This document shows, in pieces, positions 18,788-27,155 of a DNA stretch of 64,000 bases. The notes beneath the pieces are model-generated. The model saw nothing but the letters and a program-made list of their open reading frames with translations. It did not search any database and was not told where the DNA came from. The stretch's first letter is position 1. Each line of letters starts with the position of its first letter. The DNA comes from Thioclava sp. ES.031. Its GTDB lineage: Bacteria; Pseudomonadota; Alphaproteobacteria; Rhodobacterales; Rhodobacteraceae. The stretch spans positions 1,064,001-1,128,000 of the forward strand of contig NZ_PDJO01000001.1 in assembly GCF_002563775.1 (NCBI RefSeq), in the 5' to 3' direction. Both the position numbers and the translations under genes were made by a program.

Positions 18788-19699
18788 TCAATTCTCGCGG
18801 GAGGTCGGCACGACCCCTTCGCGCGCCAGCCGGTCGCGCAGCACGTCGATCTCGATCTCCAGCCCCTCGCGGCCATCTTCCAGCATCTTGCGGGTGCGGG
18901 CGGTGAAATTCGCCTCCAGATCATCGAGCAGCGCCGCGTAATCGTCGCGTGCCTTTTGATCGCGCGTGTTGCGCCACAGATCGGCGAACTTGATCGTCGC
19001 GTCGCGCGCACCCTCCAGATAAACGGTCATGTAGCGCCGCGCCTGCGCCAGATCGCCGGGGTCTTCCTCGACCGCACGGAACAGATCGCGCGCGGTGGTC
19101 GCGAATTGCTCGACCCGGCCGATCAGAACACGCTCGCCCGACGGGGCGATGGCCTTGCGCATCTCCGCCAGATAGGCCTCGCCTTCCTTGACCACGCGAG
19201 CGACGCGCTCTTGCTGAAACTCGTCGACGCCCTCCATCCCCTTGTCTTTCAGCGGATCGAGACCGAAAGCCACGAGCGAGACCACCGTGCCGATAGCCCC
19301 GATCCCGACCGCGCCGATCACGCCCAGTTCGGGGGCCTGCGCACCCAGTGCGAGCCCCAGGCCATAGCCGACCGAGCCCAGAATTTTTCGCGGAAAGGCC
19401 GGGCGCTTGGCCGAGCTGCGCGCGACATAGGCGAATTCGGCCCGCAGCCCCTCGCGGATCGTCCAGGCGGCGCCCGCGATCAAGGCGAAGGCGCCAAGCG
19501 CGCGGGCCAGTGCGAAGGGGCCTTCGCCGAAGGCGCCCAGCAGGAAGGGCAGGGCGGCGGCCACGATCCAGAACGGACGGCCTTCCTCGGGGTGGCGGGC
19601 ATCGGGACGACGATGGGGCGGCACGCTGCGGGGATCGTGCAGGTCGGGCCCGCTGGCCGGGCCTTGGGGCGAGTATTTTCCGCCATAGCGTTGAGCCAT
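18788..19699 (-). CDS. XpaC-like protein (5-bromo-4-chloroindolyl phosphate hydrolysis family)
   Basis: A 303-residue protein with a proline- and arginine-rich cytoplasmic N-terminus. Two hydrophobic segments (about 45-80, WIVAAALPFLLGAF and ALGAFALIAGAAW) and a third glycine-rich one (about 115-150) follow, then a helical C-terminal domain with FATTARDLFRAVEEDPGDL and ARRYMTVYLEGA, which is the XpaC core. The family name comes from an old phenotype and does not define a function. There are two adjacent ATG codons (19702 and 19699); GGGAG is better spaced for 19699, and that ATG overlaps the stop of a tiny upstream reading frame. Confidence 0.9.
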   Translation of the reverse strand: MAQRYGGKYSPQGPASGPDLHDPRSVPPHRRPDARHPEEGRPFWIVAAALPFLLGAFGEGPFALARALGAFALIAGAAWTIREGLRAEFAYVARSSAKRPAFPRKILGSVGYGLGLALGAQAPELGVIGAVGIGAIGTVVSLVAFGLDPLKDKGMEGVDEFQQERVARVVKEGEAYLAEMRKAIAPSGERVLIGRVEQFATTARDLFRAVEEDPGDLAQARRYMTVYLEGARDATIKFADLWRNTRDQKARDDYAALLDDLEANFTARTRKMLEDGREGLEIEIDVLRDRLAREGVVPTSREN

Positions 19700-19782
19700 C
19701 ATACGCTCCCGGTGAGCGCGACCGACAGCGTCAGCGCGATCATCAGCCAGAAAGCGATTCTCTTTTGCGCCTCGCGCGACAT
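19699..19782 (-). CDS. Candidate 27-residue membrane peptide upstream of XpaC gene
   Basis: A short reading frame from ATG 19782 encodes a peptide that starts MSREAQKRIAFW and continues as one hydrophobic helix (LMIALTLSVALTG). Its TGA overlaps the ATG of the XpaC gene in a TGATG junction, the same coupling used elsewhere in this window. A modest AGGGG lies at suitable distance upstream. The charged start, single helix and stop-start overlap suggest a real small membrane protein or a translational leader. Without comparative data it could still be chance. Confidence 0.42.
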   Translation of the reverse strand: MSREAQKRIAFWLMIALTLSVALTGSV

Positions 19783-19900
19783 CGCCAGCCCCTGCCATCG
19801 GACGCGAATTTCGACGTCCTCAGGGGAATTTATAAGCAGGCTGGCGGGTCTATGCCAGAGAGACGGTGTGAAATTCGCGTAAACTCGCCGAGGAAAAAGA

Positions 19901-19931
19901 AGAGGGGAAAACCATGGCGGTTTTCCCCTCT
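19901..19931 (-). terminator. Rho-independent terminator of the RluB-like gene
   Basis: A 13-bp perfect stem (AGAGGGGAAAACC with GGTTTTCCCCTCT) and a five-base loop. On the minus strand it is followed by TCTTTTTCC, and it lies just past the stop codon of the pseudouridine synthase gene. Confidence 0.88.
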
Positions 19932-19952
19932 CTCAAAGCGCGTTTTCGCCGG

Positions 19953-21599
19953 TCAGTCGCGATTGCCACCGCGCGGCTTGCCACCGAAGGGCTTGCCACC
20001 GAAGGGCTTGCCACCGGGTTTCCCGCCCGGTTTGCCCGAATGCGACTTGAAGCCGCCCGAGCGTGCGGGCCGGTCGCCGCGCGCGTCGCCGTGGGATTTG
20101 AACCCGCCCGAGCGCGGCTTGCCGCCCGGCTTTCCGCCATGCGATTTGAAGCCGCCCGAGCGGGGCTTGTCGCCGCCACGGTCGTCACGGCCACCTTCGT
20201 CGCGGTCCCGGTTGAAGCGCGCCTTGTCGCCGAACTTCCCGCTGGGCTTGCCGCCGAATTTCCCGCCCGAGCGGTCGTCGCGGTCGCGGTTGAAGCTGGG
20301 CTTGTCGCCACGCGGCCCACGATCGGGGCGGTCGCCACGATCTTTCGAGAAACGCGGACCCCGGTCGCCGCGCTCGCCTTCATCGCGATGCGACTTGAAC
20401 CCACCGGTGCGCGGCTTGCGCGGCCCGTCGCGGAACGGGCGATCCTCGCGGCCGCCCTCTTCGCGATCCTTGCGGAAACGCGGCTTGTCGTCGCGGCCAC
20501 CCTCGTCGCGGTCGCGGTTGAAGCGCGGCTTGTCGCCACGCGGCCCGCGATCCGGACGGTCGCCCCGGTCCTTCGAGAAGCGCGGTCCACGATCACCGCG
20601 GTCGCCCTCGTCACGATGCGATTTGAAGCCGCCCGTGCGCGGCTTGCGCGGACGATCCTCACGGCCGCCTTCGTCACGATCCTTGCGGAAACGCGGCTTG
20701 TCATCCCGGCCGCCCTCATCGCGATCGCGCTTGAAACGCGGCTTGTCGCCCCGATCCTTGCGCTCGCCGCGCTCCGGGCGATCCCCACGCTCCTTGCGCT
20801 CGGGCTTCGCCTCGCCGCCTGCGGGCTTGTCGTCGAGCAACCCGCCAAGCTGGTCGCGCAGCATCCTGCGCTTCACTTCCATCACGTCGCCCGCCTTCAT
20901 GTCGATCAGGCGGAACGGGCCGTAGCTGATGCGGATCAGGCGGTTCACCTGAAAGCCGATTTCGGTCATCGCGCGGCGGATCTCGCGGTTGCGGCCCTCG
21001 CGGATGCCCACGGTCAGCCACGCATTCGCGCCCTGCTGACGGTCGAGCGAGACTTCCATCGGCAGGAATTCTTCGCCATCGATGGTGATGCCCTGACGCA
21101 GCGGCTCGAAGCTCTGCTCGGTCGGTCGGCCATTCACGCGGACGCGGTATTTGCGCAGCCAACCGGTCTCGGGCAGTTCCAGACGGCGCTTCAGCCCACC
21201 GTCATTGGTCAAGAGCAGCAAACCTTCGGAGTTGAGGTCGAGACGGCCGACGTTCAGCACGCGCGGCATGCCCTCGGGCATCTCGTCGAAGATCGTGCGG
21301 CGGCCCTGTTCGTCCTTCTCGGTCGTGACCAGACCCAGCGGCTTGTAATAGAGCCAGAGCCGCGTTTCCTGCGGCGCGTCGATCGGCTTACCGTCGATGG
21401 TGATCTTGTCGGAGGACGCCACGTCGAGCGCGGGCGAGGCGATCTGCTTGCCGTTCACCGCGACCTTGCCGGCGAGGATCATCTTCTCGGCGTCGCGGCG
21501 CGAGGCCACGCCGGAACGCGCGATCACCTTGGCGACGCGTTCTTTCGCACCGGATTTATCGGCGGATTTCGGGGCGGAATTTTCGGGAGTGTCGGTCAT
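19953..21599 (-). CDS. RsuA/RluB-type pseudouridine synthase with long repetitive basic tail
   Basis: A 548-residue protein. Residues 20-75 are an S4 RNA-binding domain (VAKVIARSGVASRRDAEKMI). Residues 80-250 are the pseudouridine synthase domain, with the catalytic aspartate in VGRLDLNSEGLLLLTND and the conserved YRVRVNGRP and GRNREIRR blocks. This part modifies a uridine in rRNA. The remaining 300 residues are low complexity, made of Arg, Asp, Gly, Lys and Pro with phenylalanines and repeated GGFKSH boxes, including a tandem duplication at 285-355 and 356-431. Such tails are common in alphaproteobacterial RluB but this one is long. It probably adds non-specific RNA binding. Confidence 0.93.
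   Translation of the reverse strand: MTDTPENSAPKSADKSGAKERVAKVIARSGVASRRDAEKMILAGKVAVNGKQIASPALDVASSDKITIDGKPIDAPQETRLWLYYKPLGLVTTEKDEQGRRTIFDEMPEGMPRVLNVGRLDLNSEGLLLLTNDGGLKRRLELPETGWLRKYRVRVNGRPTEQSFEPLRQGITIDGEEFLPMEVSLDRQQGANAWLTVGIREGRNREIRRAMTEIGFQVNRLIRISYGPFRLIDMKAGDVMEVKRRMLRDQLGGLLDDKPAGGEAKPERKERGDRPERGERKDRGDKPRFKRDRDEGGRDDKPRFRKDRDEGGREDRPRKPRTGGFKSHRDEGDRGDRGPRFSKDRGDRPDRGPRGDKPRFNRDRDEGGRDDKPRFRKDREEGGREDRPFRDGPRKPRTGGFKSHRDEGERGDRGPRFSKDRGDRPDRGPRGDKPSFNRDRDDRSGGKFGGKPSGKFGDKARFNRDRDEGGRDDRGGDKPRSGGFKSHGGKPGGKPRSGGFKSHGDARGDRPARSGGFKSHSGKPGGKPGGKPFGGKPFGGKPRGGNRD
20307..20747 (-). repeat. Tandem duplication of a 71/76-codon unit in the synthase tail
   Basis: Two consecutive coding repeats, 20535-20747 (71 codons) and 20307-20534 (76 codons), each start DKPRF and end RPDRGPRG. 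They differ mainly by a five-residue FRDGP insertion in the second and a few substitutions. A third, diverged copy starts at 20306. Shorter GGFKSH boxes recur in the remaining tail down to about 20000. The reading frame is kept throughout. Confidence 0.9.
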
Positions 21600-21722
21600 G
21601 TCCGGTTCCTTCTAGGGGAGGGGGCGCGCGAGTCGCTCGGGCGCGAAAGATCGCGATCTACACCTTTCTGCTGCGCGTGGGAAGCGTCTTGATAAGCGCG
21701 GATTTGCAAGCGATGAAGAGCC

Positions 21723-22172
21723 ATGGAATTCCGGTCTTTCATGCAACAGGCGCTCGCAGAGGCGCGCGAGGCGGCCAAACGCGGCGAGGTGCCCGTGGGC
21801 GCGGTCGTCGTCTCCCCTGACGGTAGGGTGGTGGCCGCCGCTGGCAACCGCACCCGCGAGCTGGGCGATCCGACCGCCCATGCGGAGATCCTCGCGATGC
21901 GCGAGGCCTGTGCGCAGATCGGCTCGGAGCGGCTTCCGGGCTATGACCTCTACGTCACGCTCGAGCCATGCCCGATGTGCGCCTCGGCTATCTCTCAGGC
22001 CCGGATCGCGCGGCTTTATTACGGCGCGGCCGATCCGAAATCGGGCGGCGTCGCGCAGGGGCCGCGCGTCTTCTCGCATCCGCAAAGCCATCATGTGCCG
22101 GAAATCTACGACGGTATCGGGGCGGCGGAGGCGGAGGCGCTTTTGAAGGATTTCTTCGCCGCGCGCCGCTAG
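21723..22172 (+). CDS. tadA: tRNA-specific adenosine deaminase
   Basis: A 149-residue enzyme that converts adenosine 34 to inosine in tRNA-Arg(ACG). The zinc site is complete: His53 and the proton-shuttling Glu55 in PTAHAEILAMRE, and Cys83/Cys86 in LEPCPMCASAI. Length and motifs are normal for TadA. It is divergent from the pseudouridine synthase gene, another RNA modification enzyme, with 123 bp between the starts. Confidence 0.96.
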   Translation: MEFRSFMQQALAEAREAAKRGEVPVGAVVVSPDGRVVAAAGNRTRELGDPTAHAEILAMREACAQIGSERLPGYDLYVTLEPCPMCASAISQARIARLYYGAADPKSGGVAQGPRVFSHPQSHHVPEIYDGIGAAEAEALLKDFFAARR

Positions 22173-22278
22173 ATCCGCGCCCGTCTGGACGGATTGCCTT
22201 TCCTGTGGCATATCAATCGCATCGCAGGCCCCCGAGGGCCGCGACCCCCAACATTGGTATCAGTCAGAAGGAGCGGGC

Positions 22279-22554
22279 ATGCGTCCGGCACTGCGTCTGC
22301 GCGAAGGTGGCCTTGCGGCCTATCAGCAAGAAATGAAATGGATCGCGCTGGGGCTCGGCATCGCCTCGACCATCGCCATCGTGCAGAACTGGTACCCGCT
22401 CAATCTCTTTCTCAGCCTGCCTTTCTGCATGATCTGGGCCTATCACGCCTGGCTCCATACCGAGCGCCAGCTGAAATATCTCAACATCATGTTCACCGGC
22501 TTCTACGTTTACGGGATCGCGCGCTATTTCCTTGTGTCGCAGGGTCAGGGCTGA
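22279..22554 (+). CDS. Small membrane protein (91 residues)
   Basis: A 91-residue protein with three predicted membrane helices: WIALGLGIASTIAIVQNW, LFLSLPFCMIWAYHAWL and LNIMFTGFYVYGIARYFL. An AGAAGGAGC site precedes the ATG at 22279. It looks like a Rhodobacteraceae-restricted small membrane protein (possibly the DUF6552 group, which I recall but cannot check). The helix lengths and the tryptophan/proline break (NWYPLNLF) faintly recall SemiSWEET-type half transporters, which is only a suggestion. Confidence 0.7.
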   Translation: MRPALRLREGGLAAYQQEMKWIALGLGIASTIAIVQNWYPLNLFLSLPFCMIWAYHAWLHTERQLKYLNIMFTGFYVYGIARYFLVSQGQG

Positions 22555-22619
22555 GGCGCGGGTCTTGTAACCCCGTCGGCCAGCGGGGATAGTCGCGCAA
22601 GACATTCGGGGATGATTTC

Positions 22620-23078
22620 ATGAGCGACCAGAACGACAAGATACTCGAACAGGCCCGCCAGTTCATCGAGGCGATCCCGCATTCCCGCGCGCTGGGGATG
22701 CAGATGGACGAGATCCGCCCCGGCTGTGCGACCCTGTCGATGCCCTATGACACGCGCTTCGTGGGCGATCCGCGCACCGGCGTGATCCATGGCGGCGCGG
22801 TCTCGGCGCTGATGGATACCTGTGCAGGCGCCGCCGTGATGAGCCATCCGCAGGCCGGAGCCTCCACCGCGACGCTCGATCTGCGCATCGATTACATGCG
22901 GCCCGCGACACCCGGCCAGCGGATCACCGCGCGGGCCGAATGCTACCACGTCACCCGCTCGGTGGCCTTCGTGCGCGCCACCACCCATGACGAGGATGCC
23001 GAGCGTCCCGTGGCGACCGCCACCGGCGCCTTCACCGTCTCGCGCCCCGAAAAACCCAAATCGGAGGGGCAAGCATGA
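22620..23078 (+). CDS. PaaI family hotdog thioesterase (first of pair)
   Basis: A 152-residue hotdog-fold thioesterase. The family segment is [20 protein letters not shown], with the helix that carries the acidic catalytic residue (Asp in MDT), followed by [16 protein letters not shown]. It should cleave an acyl-CoA or aryl-CoA thioester. The stop overlaps the start of a second PaaI-like gene (ATGA), suggesting that the two form a heteromer or act in series. The substrate is unknown. Confidence 0.88.
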   Translation: MSDQNDKILEQARQFIEAIPHSRALGMQMDEIRPGCATLSMPYDTRFVGDPRTGVIHGGAVSALMDTCAGAAVMSHPQAGASTATLDLRIDYMRPATPGQRITARAECYHVTRSVAFVRATTHDEDAERPVATATGAFTVSRPEKPKSEGQA

Positions 23079-23599
23079 GCCGTCCCAAGCCCGAACCCGT
23101 CCAGCAGGTCAAGCAACGCCGCGACGGCGCGCTCAAGATGCTCGTCGAAGGCATTCCTTACGCGCAATTCCTCGGCATCGGTTTCGACCGGCGCGGCGAT
23201 GAGCTGACCGGCGTTCTGTCCTATGACGACAAGCTGATCGGCAACCCGATGCTGCCCGCGATCCATGGCGGGGTGACGGCGGCCTTTCTCGAGGTCACTT
23301 CGATCATCGAACTCAGCTGGTCCTATCTCTGGGACGATATCGAGGCAGGGCGGATCGATTTCGACGCGCTCACGCCGGAGAGCCTGCCGCGGCTGCCCAA
23401 GACGATCGATTTCACCGTGGACTACCTGCGGTCCGGCCTGCCGCGCGACGCCTATGCGCGGGCGCGCGTCAACCGCTCGGGGCGGCGTTACGCCAGCGTC
23501 CATGTCGAGGCGTGGCAGGACAACCGGACCCGGATCTTTGCCCAAGCGACCGGCCATTTCCTGATGCCCGCGCGGGATCTGCCCTCTAGCAATGGCTGA
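23075..23599 (+). CDS. PaaI family hotdog thioesterase (second of pair)
   Basis: A 174-residue hotdog protein coupled to the preceding one. The motif [19 protein letters not shown] matches the active-site helix, with Glu where the first gene has Asp; [16 protein letters not shown] is the second family block. An insertion of about 25 residues ([20 protein letters not shown]) after the helix distinguishes it from the first. The last eight bases overlap the MATE gene. The conserved thioesterase pair plus exporter order is known from related genomes in general terms, but the pathway is unclear. Confidence 0.86.
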   Translation: MSRPKPEPVQQVKQRRDGALKMLVEGIPYAQFLGIGFDRRGDELTGVLSYDDKLIGNPMLPAIHGGVTAAFLEVTSIIELSWSYLWDDIEAGRIDFDALTPESLPRLPKTIDFTVDYLRSGLPRDAYARARVNRSGRRYASVHVEAWQDNRTRIFAQATGHFLMPARDLPSSNG

Positions 23600-24899
23600 G
23601 ATCACCCATGCGCGGGTTCTGAAGATCGCGCTGCCCATCGTCCTCTCGAACGCCACGATCCCGATCCTCGGCGCGGTCGACACGGCCGTCGTCGGCCAGA
23701 TCGGCCTGCCCGCGCCGATCGGGGCGGTGGGGATCGGGGCGGTGATCCTCTCCTCGCTCTACTGGATCTTCGGTTTCCTGCGGATGGGCACGACCGGGCT
23801 GGTCAGCCAGGCGCATGGGACGGGCGATACCGGCGAGGTCTCCGCCGGGCTGATGCGCGCGCTGATCATTGCGGGCATCGCCGGTCTCAGCCTGATCGTA
23901 CTGCAATTGCCGCTGTTCTGGGCCGCGTTTCAGCTTGCCCCGGCGAGCGACGAGGTCGAGCGTCTTGCCCGCGACTACCTGCAGATTCGCATCTGGGGCG
24001 CGCCGCTCACCATCTCGCTTTACGCCTTCACCGGCTGGCTGATCGCGCTGGAGCGCACGCGCGGTGTCCTCTTGCTGCAAGTGACGATGAACGCGCTGAA
24101 CGTGGGGCTGGATCTTCTCTTCGTGCTCGGGCTCGGCTGGGGCGTGCAAGGCGTCGCGGGCGCGACGCTGATCTCCGAGATCAGCGGTGTGGTGCTGGCG
24201 CTGTGGCTCTGTCGCGCGGCCTTCGCGGGCGGCTTGTGGCGGGCGCGCGCGATCTTCGACCGGGTGAAACTAGCGACGATGGCGCGGGTGAATACCGACA
24301 TCATGCTGCGCTCGATCCTGCTGCAGGCGAGCTTCACCTCCTTCCTGTTCCTCGGCGCGGGGCAGGGCGATGTGACGCTCGCGGCCAATCAGGTGCTGCT
24401 ACAATTCCTGCAGATCACCGCCTTCGCGCTGGACGGGTTCGCCTTCTCCGCCGAGAGCCTCGTGGGCCAAGCGGTGGGCGCGCATTCGGCGGCAAGGCTG
24501 CGCCGGGCGAGCATCGTGTCCTCGCAATGGGGGATCGGCGGCGCGCTTGCGCTGGGCGCGGTCTTCCTGCTTGCGGGGCCAGCGATCATCGACCTGATGA
24601 CCACCGCCCCGAATGTCCGGATTGAGGCGCGCGACTACCTGTTCTGGATCGCCGCCGCCCCGCTGATCGGTGGACCGGCCTGGATGCTCGACGGCATCTT
24701 CATCGGCGCGACCCTGACGCGCGAGATGCGCAACGCGATGGTGATCTCGGTCGCGATCTACACGGCCGCGCTTTTCGTGCTGATCCCGCTTTTCGGCAAT
24801 CACGGGCTCTGGGCGGGGCTGATGATCCTCAACGCCACGCGCGGCCTGACGATGGCGCGGCTCTATCCAAGGGCCGAGGCGAAAGCGACAGCCGGGTAG
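23592..24899 (+). CDS. MATE family efflux transporter
   Basis: A 435-residue inner-membrane exporter with 12 hydrophobic segments, driven by a sodium or proton gradient. The N-terminal block LPIVLSNATIPILGAVDTAVVGQIG and the repeat block ALDGFAFSAESLVGQAVGA in the second half are typical of the DinF branch of MATE proteins. It overlaps the second thioesterase gene by eight bases. The cargo is unknown. It is followed by a copy of the dispersed AAATATCCCGGGG element and then, convergently, the glutamine synthetase-like gene. Confidence 0.93.
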   Translation: MAEITHARVLKIALPIVLSNATIPILGAVDTAVVGQIGLPAPIGAVGIGAVILSSLYWIFGFLRMGTTGLVSQAHGTGDTGEVSAGLMRALIIAGIAGLSLIVLQLPLFWAAFQLAPASDEVERLARDYLQIRIWGAPLTISLYAFTGWLIALERTRGVLLLQVTMNALNVGLDLLFVLGLGWGVQGVAGATLISEISGVVLALWLCRAAFAGGLWRARAIFDRVKLATMARVNTDIMLRSILLQASFTSFLFLGAGQGDVTLAANQVLLQFLQITAFALDGFAFSAESLVGQAVGAHSAARLRRASIVSSQWGIGGALALGAVFLLAGPAIIDLMTTAPNVRIEARDYLFWIAAAPLIGGPAWMLDGIFIGATLTREMRNAMVISVAIYTAALFVLIPLFGNHGLWAGLMILNATRGLTMARLYPRAEAKATAG

Positions 24900-24935
24900 G
24901 GGCGCGGCCACACTGCCTGCGCCCGGCCTGTCCCT

Positions 24936-24992
24936 TCGCCTTGGGAGAAATATCCCGGGGGTGAGGGCGAAGCCCGAGGGGGCAGCGCCCCC
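24936..24992. repeat. Dispersed AAATATCCCGGGG element, locus A (single copy)
   Basis: Plus orientation. A leader resembling CTTCGNCTTGG (24934-24944) precedes the core AAATATCCCGGGG at 24948-24960. Hairpin 1 is GGGC-gaa-GCCC at 24965-24975 and hairpin 2 is GGGGGC-AGC-GCCCCC at 24978-24992. Hairpin 2 touches the stop codon of the convergent glutamine synthetase-like gene. It may serve as terminator or 3' stabiliser for both converging genes. Confidence 0.85.
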
Positions 24993-26324
24993 TTAGACGG
25001 TATCCAGGTAAAGCTCGGTCTGTTCCTGATCCGAGAGCTCGGCCATGTAATGCAGCTCCTGCCGCTTGGTCATGGCGAAATTGGTGATCAGGTCGCGGTC
25101 GAAGATGCGCGGCATGATCTCGCAATTCTGGAAAGCGTCGATCGCCGCTTCCCAGTCGGTGGGCATCTGCGGCAGGTCGAGCGCATAGGCGTTGCCCTTG
25201 ATCGGCTCCGGCGCTTCCATTTTGTCCTCGATCCCGATCAGGGCCGCGCCGAGGATCGCCGCGATCATCAGGTAGGGGTTCACGTCGCCGCCCGCCACGC
25301 GATGCTCGATCCGCCGCGCCTGCGGCCCCGATGCCGGGATGCGCAGTGCCGCAGTGCGGTTCTCATAGGCCCAGGCGATGCCGGTCGGCGCATGGGCGTC
25401 GGGCACGAGCCGGTCATAGCTGTTCTCATGCGGCGCGAAGATCAGGCCCGAGCCCGCCATCGCGGCCAGACAGCCCGCCACCGCATGGCGCATCTGGTCC
25501 GAGCCTTGCGGCGTGCCGTCGTTGAAGATGTTGTTGCCCTCGGCATCGAGCACCGAGAAATGCATATGCATCCCGTTGCCGGGCCATTCGTCGTAAGGTT
25601 TCGCCATGAAGGACGCGGCGAAGCCATGCGCGCGCGCCAGACCTTTCACCAGCATCTTGAACAGCCAGCTGTCATCTGCGGCCTTCAGCGGGTCGGGCTG
25701 ATGCGAAAGGTTGATCTCGAACTGCCCCGGACCCGCTTCGGAGATCGCGGTATCGGCGGGAATATCCATCGCCTCGCAGGCGTCGTAGAGCTGGCTGAAG
25801 AAGATGTCGAACGCGTCGAGCGCGCGGAGCGAGAGGACCTCGCCGCCGGTGCGGCGCTTGCCCGAGCGCGGCGAAGGCGGCACGCGCAGGGTCTTGCCGC
25901 TGTCGTCGATCAGGAAGAATTCCAGCTCGGTCGCGACCACCGGGGTCAGCCCCAGCGCCTTGTAGCGTTCCACCACGCGCGCGAGCGCCTGCCGCGGATC
26001 GCCCGCATAGGGCTTGCCGTCCATATGGAACATCCAGATCGGCAGCAGGGCGGTCGGCGCCGAGAGCCACGGCATCGGCAGGAAGCCCCGCTCGGTCGGC
26101 ATCAGAAGCCCGTCGGCATCGCCGGATTCGAACACGAGCGGGCTGTCTTCGACATCCTCGCCCCAGATGTCGAGGTTCATCACCGAATAGGGAAAGCGCG
26201 TCCCTTCGGTGAAGACCTTATCGGCGAAGCGGGCTGGCAGGCGCTTGCCGCGCGCCACCCCGTTGAGATCGGCCGCCGCCACGCGGATCGTGCGAACGTC
26301 GGGATGGTCGTGCAGCCAGTTCAT
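24993..26324 (-). CDS. Glutamine synthetase-like gamma-glutamyl ligase
   Basis: A 443-residue member of the glutamine synthetase family, closest in style to gamma-glutamylputrescine or gamma-glutamyl-amine synthetases (PuuA type). ATP- and metal-binding segments are visible: VATELEFFLI (glutamates), EAGPGQFEINL, GNGMHMHFSVLD and the late ENRTAALRIP arginine block. The N-terminal domain is short, and the adenylylation tyrosine region of GlnA is absent. It ends an operon encoding a polar amino acid importer, so it probably conjugates the imported amine or amino acid to glutamate. The exact amine is unknown. Confidence 0.9.
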   Translation of the reverse strand: MNWLHDHPDVRTIRVAAADLNGVARGKRLPARFADKVFTEGTRFPYSVMNLDIWGEDVEDSPLVFESGDADGLLMPTERGFLPMPWLSAPTALLPIWMFHMDGKPYAGDPRQALARVVERYKALGLTPVVATELEFFLIDDSGKTLRVPPSPRSGKRRTGGEVLSLRALDAFDIFFSQLYDACEAMDIPADTAISEAGPGQFEINLSHQPDPLKAADDSWLFKMLVKGLARAHGFAASFMAKPYDEWPGNGMHMHFSVLDAEGNNIFNDGTPQGSDQMRHAVAGCLAAMAGSGLIFAPHENSYDRLVPDAHAPTGIAWAYENRTAALRIPASGPQARRIEHRVAGGDVNPYLMIAAILGAALIGIEDKMEAPEPIKGNAYALDLPQMPTDWEAAIDAFQNCEIMPRIFDRDLITNFAMTKRQELHYMAELSDQEQTELYLDTV

Positions 26325-26327
26325 GTG

Positions 26328-27155
26328 TCACCTGATAATCTGCGGCCTGAACCGGAAGCGCTTGCGGCTTTCCTGCGGCAGATGGCGGTTCAGGCGGCGG
26401 TTGATCACCCCGAAAACCGCGATGACGCAGAGCGTGAGCAGGATGAAGTAGAACGCCGCGATCGGGTAGGGGATGAAGGGATTGAAGGTCTTGTCCGCGA
26501 AGTACTTCGCGTAATAGAGCGCGTCGCCCTCCTGCCGGAACGCCGGGAAGCCCGAGAAGAACACGAGCGTGGTGGCGTGGAACAGGAAGATCGCCTCGTT
26601 TGTGTAGGACGGCCAGCCGAGCCGGAGCATCGTGGGCCATGTCACGCGCCGGAACTTGGTCCAGCCGGTCATGCCGTAGGCGTCGGCGGCTTCCATGTCG
26701 CCTTTCGGCACCGAGCGCAGCGCGCCATAGAAGATCTCGGCGGCATAGGCGGAGGTGTTGAAGAACAGCACGATCAGCGCGCCTGCCCAGGCCCGCGTGA
26801 TCCAGTCCGTCTCGATCGTGATCCCGAGGATCGGGAAGCCCGCACGGGGCAGCATCGCGAAGGCCTCATAGGCGAGGAAGAACTGGATGAAGAGGGGCGA
26901 GCCGCGGAACAGGAAGATGAACCACTCCGCGGGTTTGCGGAAGATCGCGCGATCGGAGTTCTTCGCCACCGCCAGCGTCGTGGCGAGGAAGAACCCTGCC
27001 AGCAGCGCGAGGATGCCGAAATAGAGGTTCCAGATCATCCCCGAGCCGATCAGGGTGAATTGCTGGCACATGGTGAAATCGGAGCGCGGCAGCAGCCGCT
27101 CGCCGATGCCCACGGAGCGCAGCCCGTAATCCGCGATGGTCTGAATGCAGCTCAT
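26328..27155 (-). CDS. Polar amino acid ABC transporter permease (HisM/GlnP type)
   Basis: A 275-residue inner-membrane subunit with about five helices. The FIQFFLAYEAF segment and the cytoplasmic EAA-like loop ALRSVPKGDMEAADAYGMTGW (coupling helix to the ATPase) identify the family. Its start overlaps the stop of the first permease gene by four bases, and it ends four bases before the ligase gene. A long periplasmic insertion in this subunit (LPRAGFPILGITIETDWITR) is usual for HisM-type permeases. Confidence 0.93.
   Translation of the reverse strand: MSCIQTIADYGLRSVGIGERLLPRSDFTMCQQFTLIGSGMIWNLYFGILALLAGFFLATTLAVAKNSDRAIFRKPAEWFIFLFRGSPLFIQFFLAYEAFAMLPRAGFPILGITIETDWITRAWAGALIVLFFNTSAYAAEIFYGALRSVPKGDMEAADAYGMTGWTKFRRVTWPTMLRLGWPSYTNEAIFLFHATTLVFFSGFPAFRQEGDALYYAKYFADKTFNPFIPYPIAAFYFILLTLCVIAVFGVINRRLNRHLPQESRKRFRFRPQIIR

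Noticed and set aside
19960..20760. Possible CRISPR array in the repetitive tail region
   Set aside because: The repeats are in frame, imperfect and contiguous with no unique spacers; they encode a protein tail.
19914..21692. 592-codon plus-strand frame across the pseudouridine synthase gene
   Set aside because: It exists because the repetitive tail is free of stops in several frames; the minus strand holds S4 and synthase motifs and a terminator.
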